Assembly (NCBI GenBank): GCA_035295125.1
Contig: DATGJP010000084.1
Span: 105,405-169,404 of the forward strand
Source of the DNA: JAICMB01 sp035295125
GTDB taxonomy: Bacteria > Acidobacteriota > Terriglobia > Bryobacterales > Bryobacteraceae
Reading direction: 5' to 3'
Length of the DNA: 64,000 nucleotides
Shown piece after piece: positions 26,852 to 36,632 of this stretch. The position numbers were made by a program, and so were the translations under genes. The notes below the pieces were generated by a model. The model ran no database searches. It saw nothing but the letters and a program-made list of their open reading frames with translations, and had not been told where the DNA came from. The number at the start of each line of letters is the position of its first letter. The first letter of the stretch is position 1.

Positions 26852-27138
26852 CTCAGTTGTTTATAGTGGTACCCGCGTCGTCCTTCCTTTTCCTCAGCAA
26901 CGTTCTTACATCCTGTTTGCTCTTCTTGGTTGTGTTCCGGATTGGGACCGTACCGGCAGGCGTCATAGGAGGCGAGATCAACGTCGGCCTGTCGGATATT
27001 CGCCGTTGGCACCCAGGTGGCTTCGATGCTCACCTGGTGATGAGCCGCAGCTAATTCGAGAGCCATGGGAATGGCCTGATGCGCAGTAACGGAAGGTTTG
27101 TAGTCGCCAATCAGAGCAACCGAGCGCTGCAAAATCAT
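26848..27138 (-). pseudogene. Truncated CTP-synthase-like glutamine amidotransferase
   Basis: Residues 1-60 match the start of stand-alone CTP-synthase-like class I amidotransferases: VALIGDYKPSVTAHQAIPMA, LELAAAHHQVSIEATWVPT, VDLASYDACRYGP. The protein should continue with SPYRNMEGAL... and the catalytic Cys; instead the frame diverges to a charged tail (EHNQEEQTGCKNVAEEKEGR) and ends at 96 aa. No nucleophile remains. The ATG overlaps the upstream stop (ATGA). Probably a 3' truncated relic, although the translated fragment could persist. Confidence 0.65.
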
Positions 27139-27881
27139 TGGGTGGGAACTGCCGCCGTCTTCCTCACTTTATCCGGCTCGATCGCAATTGCGTGGTTCAG
27201 CGCGATCTCTACCGACGTCCCCGCCTCGAACCGGACATCACTTCCCCGGGCGAGCAATGCGATCAGCGTGCCAGCCGCAATTCCCGATAGCCCAAATGCG
27301 CCGATCCCACGTACACTCCCGGTAGACAAGCCGGCAATCGTGCCGATCTGTCCCCCCTTCGAAGCCGCATCGCCGATCCTCTCCAGGTCCTTTCCCTTCT
27401 CGGAATCGTGCTTGACGACGTCCGGCTCCTTCATATGCGACGATGCGTCGCCGGGCACGCGATCGATGGCAGCCGCCATATCGAGGCTGTATCCATTAGC
27501 GTAAAGAAGCGTGGTCAGGTGAAACTGCAGCTCGGCGGTTCCCTTGATGCGGCCGGCCCGCTTCACGCTATCCACGACGCCCTGGACCCAGGTGCCCGCC
27601 GGGATCACCATGTCGCCCTCGATCGCGATGGGGAACACGGTCTGAGCATAGACCGGGTCCCCCTGCTTCGCGTCCTTGGTCGAGATCGGCTGCCGGAGCT
27701 GAATCGGGATCTTGGTTCCCGCAGGAACGACCCACAGGGGTTTTGGCGCACCGGACTCGGTGCGGGGTTTTTCAATTATCTCGTCGCGCATCTTCAAGCG
27801 CGGCTGATCCACAGCCGGTTTATCAGCCGTCTGAGCTGCGGCGCTAACCAGGAAAACGAAGGCGGTCAGAATCGTCTTCAT
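27135..27881 (-). CDS. Exported protein of unknown function
   Basis: 248 aa with a signal peptide (MKTILTAFVFLVSAAAQ). A central beta-rich domain (VPAGTKIPIQLRQPISTKDA, GDPVYAQTVFPIAIEGDMVI, PAGTWVQGVVDSVKRAGRIK) resembles the barrel found in VirB10/TrbI-like proteins. A Gly/Ala-rich glycine-zipper-like stretch follows (GGQIGTIAGLSTGSVRGIGA), then FEAGTSVEIALNHAIAI. This combination recurs in acidobacteria; function unknown, possibly envelope-associated. Confidence 0.75.
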   Translation of the reverse strand: MKTILTAFVFLVSAAAQTADKPAVDQPRLKMRDEIIEKPRTESGAPKPLWVVPAGTKIPIQLRQPISTKDAKQGDPVYAQTVFPIAIEGDMVIPAGTWVQGVVDSVKRAGRIKGTAELQFHLTTLLYANGYSLDMAAAIDRVPGDASSHMKEPDVVKHDSEKGKDLERIGDAASKGGQIGTIAGLSTGSVRGIGAFGLSGIAAGTLIALLARGSDVRFEAGTSVEIALNHAIAIEPDKVRKTAAVPTQ

Positions 27882-27926
27882 CGTTGCTCAAGACGCGTTC
27901 AGCGCGCCTTTCGTGTACAGCTTAGC

Positions 27927-30900
27927 TCAATTGTCGTTGTCGCCGCCTCGGGGAGCCGGGGGCGGGATGTTGAGGTCCAGGGTGAAATAGGGAACGCCCG
28001 CATCCATCATCATCTTGTTCAGCTTGGGAACCTCGTCCCAAAGCTTCCCCACTTCCGCAAGGTCCTTCTGAAGCTGGTCCGAGAGCTGCTGCACGTCACT
28101 GGTCTGGCGGCTTGTCGGCGCTGCCGAGAAGTTGTCGATCGAACCCATCAGGCGGTTGATCTTCTGGGTGATTGGGGGCGGAGTGTAGGTGAGCGGCGGC
28201 CCGGCGCCGGCGCCACGACCGCCTGCCTGGTTCTCAAAGGTCGACACCACGGGCTTTAGACGCGCGAGGAAATCATCAGCGGCTTTCTTGACGCTATCGG
28301 GAACAGCCGGCGCAGCGGGCTTTTTCCAGCTTTCCGTAAGGCTCGTCAGCGACGTGTTCATCGCAACGACCTTCTTACGGGCGTCGTCGGCCTGGTGCGC
28401 CAATGTTGCCAGTGTATCAAGCGCCTGGCGGCGCTTCGCGCGGTCGGACGCCGAGAATTGAACGCGTGGGTCTTCTTCTACCGCAAACGTCTTCGATTCA
28501 GTTTTGCCTGCCTCGGTGATGGTGATCTTGTACTCGCCAGGATCGACCAGGGAACCGCGAGCCGCGCCAAAGCCGAAGAATCCACCGCCTCCGCCACCGC
28601 CGCCACCGCCGCCTGCGCCACCGGCAGCACCTGCTTCACCACCCGCACCTCCCTGCTCACCGGCTGCTCCAAACTCAGTCCGCAATTCGCCGCCGGCCTC
28701 GGCCGACGCTTCTCCGCCGGCTGCCTCTCCGCCTTCAGCGCCGGCACCGCCGCGAGCGCCGCGTCCGCCCCCACCGCCGGCGCCGCGGCCACCGCCGCCT
28801 CCCTGTCCTGCCCCAGCCGTCTGGTTTCGGGCCGGCGGAACTGGCGAATCATAGCGTAGGTCCCAGGTCACCCTGTTAATAACGCCTGCTTGTGCGCGCC
28901 CGTTGATGTGTCTGATCTCCTTGCCGTCTTTGTCCGTAACCGTCACGCGTACGGGACCTGCGGTTTTGGCGAAGAAATCCAGCACGAGACCATTTGGCGC
29001 GTTAGGAGCGAGGAAATTGCTTGATCCGACGAATCCGCGATAATTCGCCATCTTCCATTCAATTCCCGGCCGGGTGTCGAAGAGCTTCAAATCGGTGGTC
29101 AACACGCTGTTGTTGAGTTGCTCGATCGCCGAGATGTTGTCCATGATCCAGATCGACCGTCCGTGAGTCGCCAGAATCAGGTCGTGTTCACGCGGGTGCA
29201 CCTGAATGTCGAACACCGGCACGGTCGGCAGTCCGTTCTTTAACTGATGCCAGTTCGCACCGCGGTCGAAGGTCAGAAACAGGCCGAACTCGGTACCGGC
29301 GAACAGCAGGTCGGCGTTCACGGGATCCTCGCGAATCACATGGACCGTGCCTGCGTCCGGGGGAATGCCATTGGTGAGCTTAGAAAATGAATCGCCGTAA
29401 TTCGTGGTGCGATAGATATAGATACCGTAATCGGAGTTGCGATGATCGTCGAAGGTGACGTACGCCGTGCCCGCATCCTTATGCGACGGCTCGATGCGGC
29501 TGACGTATCCGCCCTTCGGCAGGCCCTGAATGTGCGACACAGTATTGGTCCAGGTCTTGCCGCCATCCTTCGACATTTGCAAGTTACCGTCGTCCGTGCC
29601 GGCCCAAAGCACACCAGCCTTGACGGGCGATTCGGCGATGGCAGTAATGCACGGCCATGCCTGCACTCCGTCATGCCGCGAAAGAGTGTCTTTGTCGATC
29701 GCCTTTCCCAGGATTTTCTGCTTATCCCGCTCGGCGCCGGTGGTCAGATCCTCGCCGAGAACCTCCCAGGTATCGCCCCGGTCGGTCGACTTAAACAGGT
29801 GATTTCCGCCATAGTAAATCGTCTTGGGGTCGTGCGGCGAGATCATCAGCGGCGAGTTCCACTGGAACCGGTAGCGCGGCGCCTGATCATTCTCTTCTTG
29901 AGGACGGATGGACTTCGATTCGCTCGTTCGAAGGTCGCGGCGCGATAGGTTGCCATCCTGCGATTCCGCGTAGATGATGTTGGGATCGGAAGGATCGATG
30001 CGGTTATAGAAGCCGTCGCCACCCTGAACTGTGATCCAGTCCTCGTTGCCGATGCCGAGTTGCTGGGTGGACGACGCCGGCCCACACCATGAATAGTTAT
30101 CCTGCAATCCGCCGCACACGTGGTACGGCTTCTGGTAATCGAATGCCACTTCGTAAAACTGCCCGATGGCGATGTTGTTGATGTGCCGCCAATGCCGGCC
30201 GCTGTCGTAGGTCACCCAGACGCCGCCATCATTGCCGATGACGAGGTGATCGGAATCAGCCGGGTCGATCCAGATGGCGTGAACGTCGCTGTGAACGCTC
30301 TCGAAGCGATTCTGGACGAAAGTCTTGGCGCCGTCCTCCGACATGTAGATATTCACGCCACCCAGCCAGATCTTCAACTCGTTGTTGGGGTCGACGCGAA
30401 TCTGGCTGAAGTAAGACGGACGCGGATCAGTATCGCTCATGCGCGTCCAATGCATGCCTTTGTCGTCGGACCGATAGATGCCGCCGCGCGTCCCGTGCTC
30501 GAATTCGGCATACACGATGTTCGTGTTCTTGCGATAGATGTCGATTGCGCAGCGTCCAACGTCGCCGGTTGTGGGTAAGCCGCCCTGGAGCTTGGTCCAA
30601 TGCGATCCGCCGTCGGTGGAGCGGTACAGTCCGCTTCCCGGACCTCCGCCGTTGTAGCCGAACACTGTGCGCCGGCGCTCGTAGGCCGCCGCGTAGAGAA
30701 TATTCGGGCTTTGCCAGTCGATGGCGACATCGGAAACGCCCGTGTCCTCGTTAATGAACAGGGTCTGCGTCCAGGTGGCGCCGCCGTCGGTACTCTTGTA
30801 AACACCGCGTTCCTTGTTGGGACCCCAGAGATCGCCCAGCGCAGCCACATACACGGTGTTCGGGTCGGTCGGATGCACCACGACCCGGCCGATGTGATGT

Positions 30901-31304
30901 GTCTCCTTCAAACCGAGATTCGTCCAGGTAGCGCCGGCGTCCATGGACTTGTACACGCCGTTGCCCCATGACGAGCTTTGGCGATTATTGGCCTCCCCCG
31001 TGCCCGCGTAAATAATCGCGGGGTTCGAAGGAGCGAGCGCCAGATCACCGATCGACGGGTTCGATTGATCGTCGAAAACCGCCTGCCAGCTAATGCCGCC
31101 ATTGACGGTCTTGAAGATTCCACCAGCCGCCGTGCCGACGTACATAATGCGTGGGTCGGCTTCGACGATCGCGAGATCATCGACGCGGCCGCCCATCGTA
31201 GCAGGGCCAATATTTCGGAATTTGAGATTTTTTAGAGCCGAATCGAGAGCGGGTTGCGCGTAACAAGTGAGCGCGAAGACGGAGAGTAAAAGGGAGATGC
31301 GCAT
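27927..31304 (-). CDS. Secreted VPS10/Asp-box beta-propeller protein
   Basis: 1125 aa with signal peptide (MRISLLLSVFALTCYAQ). At least seven Asp-box (S-x-D-x-G-x-x-W) repeats are visible: SMDAGATW, STDGGATW, STDGGSHW, SDDKGMHW, STDRGDTW, SKDGGKTW, and a final FDRGANW. They form one or two sortilin-like propellers over about residues 25-740. Next come a beta-sandwich (about 760-850), a low-complexity Gly/Ala stretch (about 850-925), a further beta domain and a helical C-terminus. Annotated in relatives as 'glycosyl hydrolase', but catalytic residues are not evident. Confidence 0.9.
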   Translation of the reverse strand: MRISLLLSVFALTCYAQPALDSALKNLKFRNIGPATMGGRVDDLAIVEADPRIMYVGTAAGGIFKTVNGGISWQAVFDDQSNPSIGDLALAPSNPAIIYAGTGEANNRQSSSWGNGVYKSMDAGATWTNLGLKETHHIGRVVVHPTDPNTVYVAALGDLWGPNKERGVYKSTDGGATWTQTLFINEDTGVSDVAIDWQSPNILYAAAYERRRTVFGYNGGGPGSGLYRSTDGGSHWTKLQGGLPTTGDVGRCAIDIYRKNTNIVYAEFEHGTRGGIYRSDDKGMHWTRMSDTDPRPSYFSQIRVDPNNELKIWLGGVNIYMSEDGAKTFVQNRFESVHSDVHAIWIDPADSDHLVIGNDGGVWVTYDSGRHWRHINNIAIGQFYEVAFDYQKPYHVCGGLQDNYSWCGPASSTQQLGIGNEDWITVQGGDGFYNRIDPSDPNIIYAESQDGNLSRRDLRTSESKSIRPQEENDQAPRYRFQWNSPLMISPHDPKTIYYGGNHLFKSTDRGDTWEVLGEDLTTGAERDKQKILGKAIDKDTLSRHDGVQAWPCITAIAESPVKAGVLWAGTDDGNLQMSKDGGKTWTNTVSHIQGLPKGGYVSRIEPSHKDAGTAYVTFDDHRNSDYGIYIYRTTNYGDSFSKLTNGIPPDAGTVHVIREDPVNADLLFAGTEFGLFLTFDRGANWHQLKNGLPTVPVFDIQVHPREHDLILATHGRSIWIMDNISAIEQLNNSVLTTDLKLFDTRPGIEWKMANYRGFVGSSNFLAPNAPNGLVLDFFAKTAGPVRVTVTDKDGKEIRHINGRAQAGVINRVTWDLRYDSPVPPARNQTAGAGQGGGGGRGAGGGGGRGARGGAGAEGGEAAGGEASAEAGGELRTEFGAAGEQGGAGGEAGAAGGAGGGGGGGGGGGFFGFGAARGSLVDPGEYKITITEAGKTESKTFAVEEDPRVQFSASDRAKRRQALDTLATLAHQADDARKKVVAMNTSLTSLTESWKKPAAPAVPDSVKKAADDFLARLKPVVSTFENQAGGRGAGAGPPLTYTPPPITQKINRLMGSIDNFSAAPTSRQTSDVQQLSDQLQKDLAEVGKLWDEVPKLNKMMMDAGVPYFTLDLNIPPPAPRGGDNDN

Positions 31305-31338
31305 CGGTTAGACATTGTACATTACTAGCACCCTCGTT

Positions 31339-33372
31339 TCAGGCTTGCAGTACGGAACGGGCCGCGGCGGCGATATCGGCAGTTTGCGGCAGGGTATAGT
31401 CTTCCACGATCGGATGATAGCCGCAGAAAACGTCGCGCGCACCGACTCGTCTCACCGGCGCATCGAGGTCGTAGAACAGCTCCTCGGCAATTCGGGCGGC
31501 AATCTCGGCCCCATAGCCAAACGATTTCCAGTCTTCATGCACGACCAACGCGCGGCTGGTCTTCCGAACCGACGCCTCGATGGCATCCCAGTCGTACGGG
31601 CTCAGCGAGCGCAGATCCAGAACCTCGACCGATGCCCCGTCTTCGCGTTCCAGGACCGCACTGGCTTGAACGGACCGGTTCACCGTCGCGCCAAAAGTGA
31701 TGATCGTGAGATCGGTTCCAGGACGCACACAGTTTGCATGCCCGAAAGGAATCATGTAATCCGGCCCCGGATAGGGCGAGCGATTGTAGGTCTGGCGATA
31801 GAGGTGCTTCGGCTCGAGGAACAGGACCGGATCGTCGCAGCGAATCGCGGTGCGAAGCAATCCGCAGGCATCCTGAGCGGTCGCCGGTATGACGACGCGG
31901 AGCCCTGGAATATGCGTGAAGGCGACCTCTCCCGACTGGCTGTGATAGACGGCGCTGCCGGTGAGATATCCGCCAATCGGCACCCTAATCACCACCGGAC
32001 ACTGGAACATGTTGTTCGACCGCCAGCGCAAAACCGCCAGTTCGTCGCGGATTTGCATCATCGCGGTCCAAATGTAATCGAAGAACTGAATCTCGACGAC
32101 CGGTTTCAGGCCGCGCGTTGCCATGCCGATGGCGCGTCCGACAATGTTCGCCTCCGCGAGAGGCGAGTTGAAAACCCTATCGGTGCCGAATTCGCGCTGC
32201 AGCCCGGCGGTTGCCTTGAAGACGCCACCCTTGCCCTTCAATACGTGGATGTGTTGATCGCGGGTGACGTCGGCCACGTCCTGACCGAAGACCACCATGC
32301 GCGGATTCGCAGCCATTTCATCGCGAAGGCAGGCGTTGATGGCGTCCACCATGGTTTTGGGTTCGCCGGAGAACTCCGGCTCGGTGTCGAACGCCGCTCC
32401 GGTAGGATCCGGATCGGGCGAATAGACAAATAACTCGGTGTCCGCGGCATCGGGCGCCGGCGCACCAAGCGCGTAATCGGTCGCCTCCAGAACTTCGCGC
32501 TCCACATCGTCCTCGATGCCGCGAATCTGCTCCTCCGCAATGCCTTGCGACAAGAGCACCCGCCGAAAACAGGCGATTGGCTCTCGCCCCGCCTCCTCCG
32601 CCCGCTCCTGTTCCGTCTTGTAAGCCCGCTCGTCGTCCGACCCGGAATGCGAATAGGGCCGCACCACGCGGGCATGCACCAGCGCCGGTCCTCGCCCGCT
32701 TCGGCAATGCGCCGCCGCTTCCGCAATCACAGCATGGCTCTCAATCGGATCGGTGCCGTCGCAGGTTTTGACGAGAAGCCCTGGAAACGACGACAACAGT
32801 TGCGAAATGCTCCCGCCAGGCGTCTGAACCTCGACCGGCACACTGATCGCGTAGCCGTTGTCTTCAATCAGGAATAGAACCGGAAGACGTCGTATGACTG
32901 CCGTGTTCAACGCTTCCCAGAATTCACCTTCGCTGGTCGCGCCCTCGCCACTCGATACATACACCACTTCGTCGTGATGCCCGAGGAATCGCCCGGCTTC
33001 CGCACAACCGACCGCCTGCAGGAACTGCATACCGGTCGGGCCCGATTGCGACACGATATGGTGACGCGCGCTGCCCCAGAACCCCGGCATCTGCCGTCCG
33101 CCGGAACATGGGCCCTCACGCGAACCAACGGCTTCGAGGAGCAGGTCGCGAGCCGTCATCCCCAGCATCAGGCACAATGCCTGGTCGCGGTAATAGGGAT
33201 AAAACCAGTCGGTGGGACGCAACGCCAACCCCGCGGCCACCAGAACCGCTTCATGCCCCGCCCCCGCCGACTGGAAGAATGTTTTCTGTTGCTGCTTGAG
33301 CTGGACCTGGCGATCGTCGACACGGCGCGACAACAGCATGGTGCGGTACATCCGGACCATTTCATCAAGCAT
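31339..33372 (-). CDS. Fused alpha-beta 2-oxoacid dehydrogenase E1 component
   Basis: 677 aa. The N-terminal half (about 1-300) is an E1 alpha subunit with the TPP motif SSGEGATSEGEFWEALN...EDNGYAISVP and YYRDQALCLMLGM. The C-terminal half (about 340-677) is an E1 beta subunit (MVVFGQDVADVTRDQHIHVL, GVFKATAGLQREFGTDRVFN, SPLAEANIVGRAIGMA, LRSLSPYDWDAIEASVRKT). Similar fused enzymes decarboxylate branched-chain 2-oxoacids. E2 and E3 genes are not in the window, so its partners are encoded elsewhere. Confidence 0.92.
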   Translation of the reverse strand: MLDEMVRMYRTMLLSRRVDDRQVQLKQQQKTFFQSAGAGHEAVLVAAGLALRPTDWFYPYYRDQALCLMLGMTARDLLLEAVGSREGPCSGGRQMPGFWGSARHHIVSQSGPTGMQFLQAVGCAEAGRFLGHHDEVVYVSSGEGATSEGEFWEALNTAVIRRLPVLFLIEDNGYAISVPVEVQTPGGSISQLLSSFPGLLVKTCDGTDPIESHAVIAEAAAHCRSGRGPALVHARVVRPYSHSGSDDERAYKTEQERAEEAGREPIACFRRVLLSQGIAEEQIRGIEDDVEREVLEATDYALGAPAPDAADTELFVYSPDPDPTGAAFDTEPEFSGEPKTMVDAINACLRDEMAANPRMVVFGQDVADVTRDQHIHVLKGKGGVFKATAGLQREFGTDRVFNSPLAEANIVGRAIGMATRGLKPVVEIQFFDYIWTAMMQIRDELAVLRWRSNNMFQCPVVIRVPIGGYLTGSAVYHSQSGEVAFTHIPGLRVVIPATAQDACGLLRTAIRCDDPVLFLEPKHLYRQTYNRSPYPGPDYMIPFGHANCVRPGTDLTIITFGATVNRSVQASAVLEREDGASVEVLDLRSLSPYDWDAIEASVRKTSRALVVHEDWKSFGYGAEIAARIAEELFYDLDAPVRRVGARDVFCGYHPIVEDYTLPQTADIAAAARSVLQA

Positions 33373-33429
33373 AGGAACCTATCATGATAACGGCCCGGAA
33401 GTCGGCGCTAGAATCTAGGGAAGCGGCTC

Positions 33430-35604
33430 ATGAAAAACAAATTCGTACTCTGTTTTGCGGCATTATCCCTGGTTGTCCCGGCGTTTGCGGCGAAAGACAC
33501 GGAAGTCGCACGCTGGGAACAGCAGGCGCAGCGGGTCGACATCATCCGCGACGACTGGGGCATCGCGCACGTCCACGGCAAAACCGACGCCGATGCCGTT
33601 TTCGGCATGATTTACGCTCAGGCCGAGGACGATTTCAACCGCGTCGAGACGAATTACATCAATGCTATGGGACGCCTCGCCGAGGATGAGGGCGAGTCGA
33701 AGATTTACCAGGATCTACGAATGAAGCTTTTCGTCGATCCCGCCGCGTTGAAGAAGTTCTACGGCGAGAGCCCGGCGTGGCTGAAAACGCTGATGGATGC
33801 TTGGGCCGACGGCCTGAACTTCTACCTCTACAAGCACCCTGACGTAAAGCCACACGTGATTCAGCACTTCGAGCCGTGGATGGCGCTCTCGTTCACCGAA
33901 GGCAGCATCGGCGGCGACATCGAGCACATCAACCTGAACCAGCTTGAGTCGTTTTACGGCAAAGCCCCGCTCACGGCGAAGGCTGAGGTTGAAGACGAGG
34001 AGTTCCCTGAGCCGTCCGGTTCAAATGGCATGGCAGTTGCGCCGTCGAACACGGCCGGTCATCATGCGCTATTGCTCATCAACCCCCACACCTCGTTCTT
34101 CTTCCGTTCCGAGTTGCAAATGGCCAGCGACGAAGGCCTGGACGCGTACGGTGCCTCGACCTGGGGACAATTTTTCATCTACCAGGGCTTCAACGAGCGC
34201 GCCGGGTGGATGCACACTTCGAGCGGCGTCGATGCGATCGACGAGTACCTCGAAACGGTAACGAAACGTGGCGACCGTTACTTCTACAAGTACGGAAGCG
34301 AGGAGCGACCCGTCACGGTGAGTGTAATCACGGTGCCGTACAAAACCGATCACGGCATGGCGGAGAAGAAGTTCACGATCTACCGCACCCATCACGGGCC
34401 GATCATCCGCGAATCGAACGGCAAATGGGTGAGTATCCGCCTCATGCAGGAGCCCATCAAATCGCTGACGCAATCCTACATGCGCACCAAGGCGCGTGAT
34501 TACAAGACCTATCGTCAGACCATGGAGTTGAAGGCGAACTCGTCGAACAATACGATTTTCGCGGACGCCGATGGGGACATTGCGTACTTCCACGGCAATT
34601 ACATTCCGCGGCGCGACACGAAGTTCGACTGGAAGAAGCCGGTGGACGGCAGCAATCCCGAAACGGAATGGCACGGATTGCTGACGGTTGACGAAACGCC
34701 GCATCTCCTGAATCCAAAGAGCGGCTGGCTATATAACACCAACGACTGGCCGTGGGCCGCTGCCGGTCCGAGCAGTCCGAAGAAGGAAGACTTCCCCGCT
34801 TATGTTGAAAACGGCGGACCATCGGCGCGTGGAGCGCATGCGGTCCGGGTTCTTCAAAACAAGAAGGACTTCACCGTTGATTCTCTGATCGCGGCCGCCT
34901 ACGACAGTTATCTCCCCTGGTTCGAGAAGCCGCTTCCGGCGTTGATCAAGGGCTGGGACAATGCGCCTGGCTCCGCCCCTCTGAAGTCCAAACTGCGCGA
35001 CCAGATCGCGGCGCTTCGAGGCTGGGATTATCGTTGGGGCGTAACGTCTGTGCCCACGTCGCTGGCCGTGTTCTGGGGCGAGGAGATGCGACGCCAGGCC
35101 ATCGCTCCGGCGCGTGAGGCGGGTATGTTGCCCGAGGAATACATTGCGGGCCGCGTTCCCGCTGAGCAGTTATTGCAGGGGCTCGCCACGGCGTCCGACA
35201 AGCTCACCGCCGATTTCGGAAGCTGGAAAACGCCCTGGGGCAACATTAACCGCTTCCAACGGCTGACCGGGGACATCGTGCAGCCATTCAACGATGCGGC
35301 GCCGAGCATCCCTGTCGAGTTCACCTCATCAGTCTGGGGTTCGCTGGCATCATTCGGAGCTCGCGCCTATCCCGGAACGAAGAAATGGTACGGCACCAGC
35401 GGGAACAGCTTCGTTGCCGTCGTCGAGTTTGGAGATAAAGTGCGCGCGAAAGCGGTGACCGCCGGAGGAGAAAGCGGCCACCCGGATTCGCGCCACTTCA
35501 ACGATGAAGCAAAGCGCTATAGCACGGGTAATCTTCGCGAGGTTTACTACTACCGGTCGCAGCTACAAGGCCACACCGAGCGCGAATACCACCCGGGTTC
35601 GTAA
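33430..35604 (+). CDS. Penicillin acylase family protein (Ntn hydrolase)
   Basis: 724 aa with a signal peptide (cleavage near A20). The alpha chain covers about 21-197 (DDWGIAHVHGKTDADAVFGM, YAQAEDDFNRVETN). The autocatalytic site is PSGSNGMAVAP, with Ser198 as the new N-terminus and nucleophile. The beta chain has TSFFFRSELQM, the oxyanion Asn region (ANSSNNTIFADADGDIAYFH) and the Arg/Asn motifs expected. Relatives hydrolyse amide bonds of penicillins, acyl-homoserine lactones or cyclic peptides in the periplasm. Monocistronic; substrate unknown. Confidence 0.9.
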   Translation: MKNKFVLCFAALSLVVPAFAAKDTEVARWEQQAQRVDIIRDDWGIAHVHGKTDADAVFGMIYAQAEDDFNRVETNYINAMGRLAEDEGESKIYQDLRMKLFVDPAALKKFYGESPAWLKTLMDAWADGLNFYLYKHPDVKPHVIQHFEPWMALSFTEGSIGGDIEHINLNQLESFYGKAPLTAKAEVEDEEFPEPSGSNGMAVAPSNTAGHHALLLINPHTSFFFRSELQMASDEGLDAYGASTWGQFFIYQGFNERAGWMHTSSGVDAIDEYLETVTKRGDRYFYKYGSEERPVTVSVITVPYKTDHGMAEKKFTIYRTHHGPIIRESNGKWVSIRLMQEPIKSLTQSYMRTKARDYKTYRQTMELKANSSNNTIFADADGDIAYFHGNYIPRRDTKFDWKKPVDGSNPETEWHGLLTVDETPHLLNPKSGWLYNTNDWPWAAAGPSSPKKEDFPAYVENGGPSARGAHAVRVLQNKKDFTVDSLIAAAYDSYLPWFEKPLPALIKGWDNAPGSAPLKSKLRDQIAALRGWDYRWGVTSVPTSLAVFWGEEMRRQAIAPAREAGMLPEEYIAGRVPAEQLLQGLATASDKLTADFGSWKTPWGNINRFQRLTGDIVQPFNDAAPSIPVEFTSSVWGSLASFGARAYPGTKKWYGTSGNSFVAVVEFGDKVRAKAVTAGGESGHPDSRHFNDEAKRYSTGNLREVYYYRSQLQGHTEREYHPGS

Positions 35605-35617
35605 GTGTTGCAGTACC

Positions 35618-35655
35618 GCCGGTTTCAGCCGGCACATGGGCAGCCTGAAGGCTGC
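35618..35655 (+). repeat. Pair of small hairpins after penicillin acylase
   Basis: Two adjacent stem-loops: GCCGG-tttcag-CCGGC (35618-35633) and GCAGCCT-ga-AGGCTGC (35640-35655). Similar in style, not in sequence, to the window's dispersed three-hairpin repeat. Could also end transcription, though no U-run follows. Confidence 0.55.
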
Positions 35656-35704
35656 GTTACCGCGGTTTTCGTCCACTTTCGCGGACCAAGATTGTAAAGC
35701 CGCT

Positions 35705-36586
35705 TTACGCCAAACCGGCCTTATACAGCGCGACTAACTTACCCCAAGCCTTCTCCGCATCGGGCTTGTTGTAAATCGGACCATTCGGACCCTGCGGCAT
35801 ATCTGGCACGCACCAACCATGCAGACTCGAGTACACCTCGATCTCGGCCGGGACATTCGCGGCCGCGAACGACTCCTTCAACTTGTCCTTGGCATCCGGC
35901 TGGCGCTGATCGTCGTTTGATGCGATCCCAAAATACATGCGCGCCTTGATTTTCGAAGCCAGCAGGTGCGGGCTGTCCGGCTTATCTGTTACCAACCCGC
36001 CACCGTGGAAAGACGCGCCCGCCCCAAGACGATCCGGCACGGCGGCGCAAGTCCGCACAACCAGCGGTCCGCCCATACAGTATCCCTGGGTTCCAATCTT
36101 CTTCGCCTTGTTAACCTGTTTCTGCGCGTCGAGGAACGCAACGAACGCCTCGGCATCCTTCTCCGGAGCCCCAGGCGCGTTGATTGAAGCCATCAGCGGC
36201 GTGAGTTTCGCCCGGTCGGTCGGATTCGAAAAACTGAAATTCGACGCGTCAGTGAAGGGGGGCTTGGTCACCCGATAGTAAGGGTTGGGCACCAGGACCG
36301 AATATCCGTCGGCCGCAATCCGTTTGGCGATATCGCGCATCGAAGGCCGCAGACCGAATGCATCGGGCCACACGATCACTCCGGGATGCGAGCCGCTCTT
36401 GGGATGAATGAACGCCGCATCACAGGTTCCATCGGGCGTTTTTATTTCAACATCTGTCTCCACCACGTCAACCGCTGCCATCGCGGATCCTGCCGCGGCA
36501 AGACTTGCCGTCACGGAAGCAAAAAAGTCGCGCCGTCCGATCCCTCCGGCGGGCGCATCGTTCCTGTTTTTCTGGTCCTCGGCCAT
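35705..36586 (-). CDS. Dienelactone hydrolase family protein with Tat signal
   Basis: About 293 aa from ATG 36586, preceded by GGAGGAG; the open frame upstream is not used. The N-terminus has a twin-arginine motif (GRRDFFASVTASLAAAG). DLH fold: PGVIVWPDAFGLRPSMRDIA, nucleophile Cys in QGYCMGGPLVV, Asp near IASNDDQRQPDAKD, His in LHGWCVP. Members hydrolyse dienelactone or related esters; a periplasmic location follows from the Tat signal. The actual substrate is unknown. Confidence 0.88.
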   Translation of the reverse strand: MAEDQKNRNDAPAGGIGRRDFFASVTASLAAAGSAMAAVDVVETDVEIKTPDGTCDAAFIHPKSGSHPGVIVWPDAFGLRPSMRDIAKRIAADGYSVLVPNPYYRVTKPPFTDASNFSFSNPTDRAKLTPLMASINAPGAPEKDAEAFVAFLDAQKQVNKAKKIGTQGYCMGGPLVVRTCAAVPDRLGAGASFHGGGLVTDKPDSPHLLASKIKARMYFGIASNDDQRQPDAKDKLKESFAAANVPAEIEVYSSLHGWCVPDMPQGPNGPIYNKPDAEKAWGKLVALYKAGLA

Positions 36587-36632
36587 GATTCTTCTCCTCC
36601 AATGGAATGTATCATGGCGCGAGAGCTCCGGG

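Noticed and set aside
28478..28860. Gly/Ala and Pro-rich frames on both strands
   Set aside because: They are shadows of the low-complexity Gly/Ala segment of the VPS10-type protein.
31315..32433. 372-aa open frame on the plus strand
   Set aside because: Antisense shadow of the fused E1 dehydrogenase with intact TPP motifs; no recognisable protein features.
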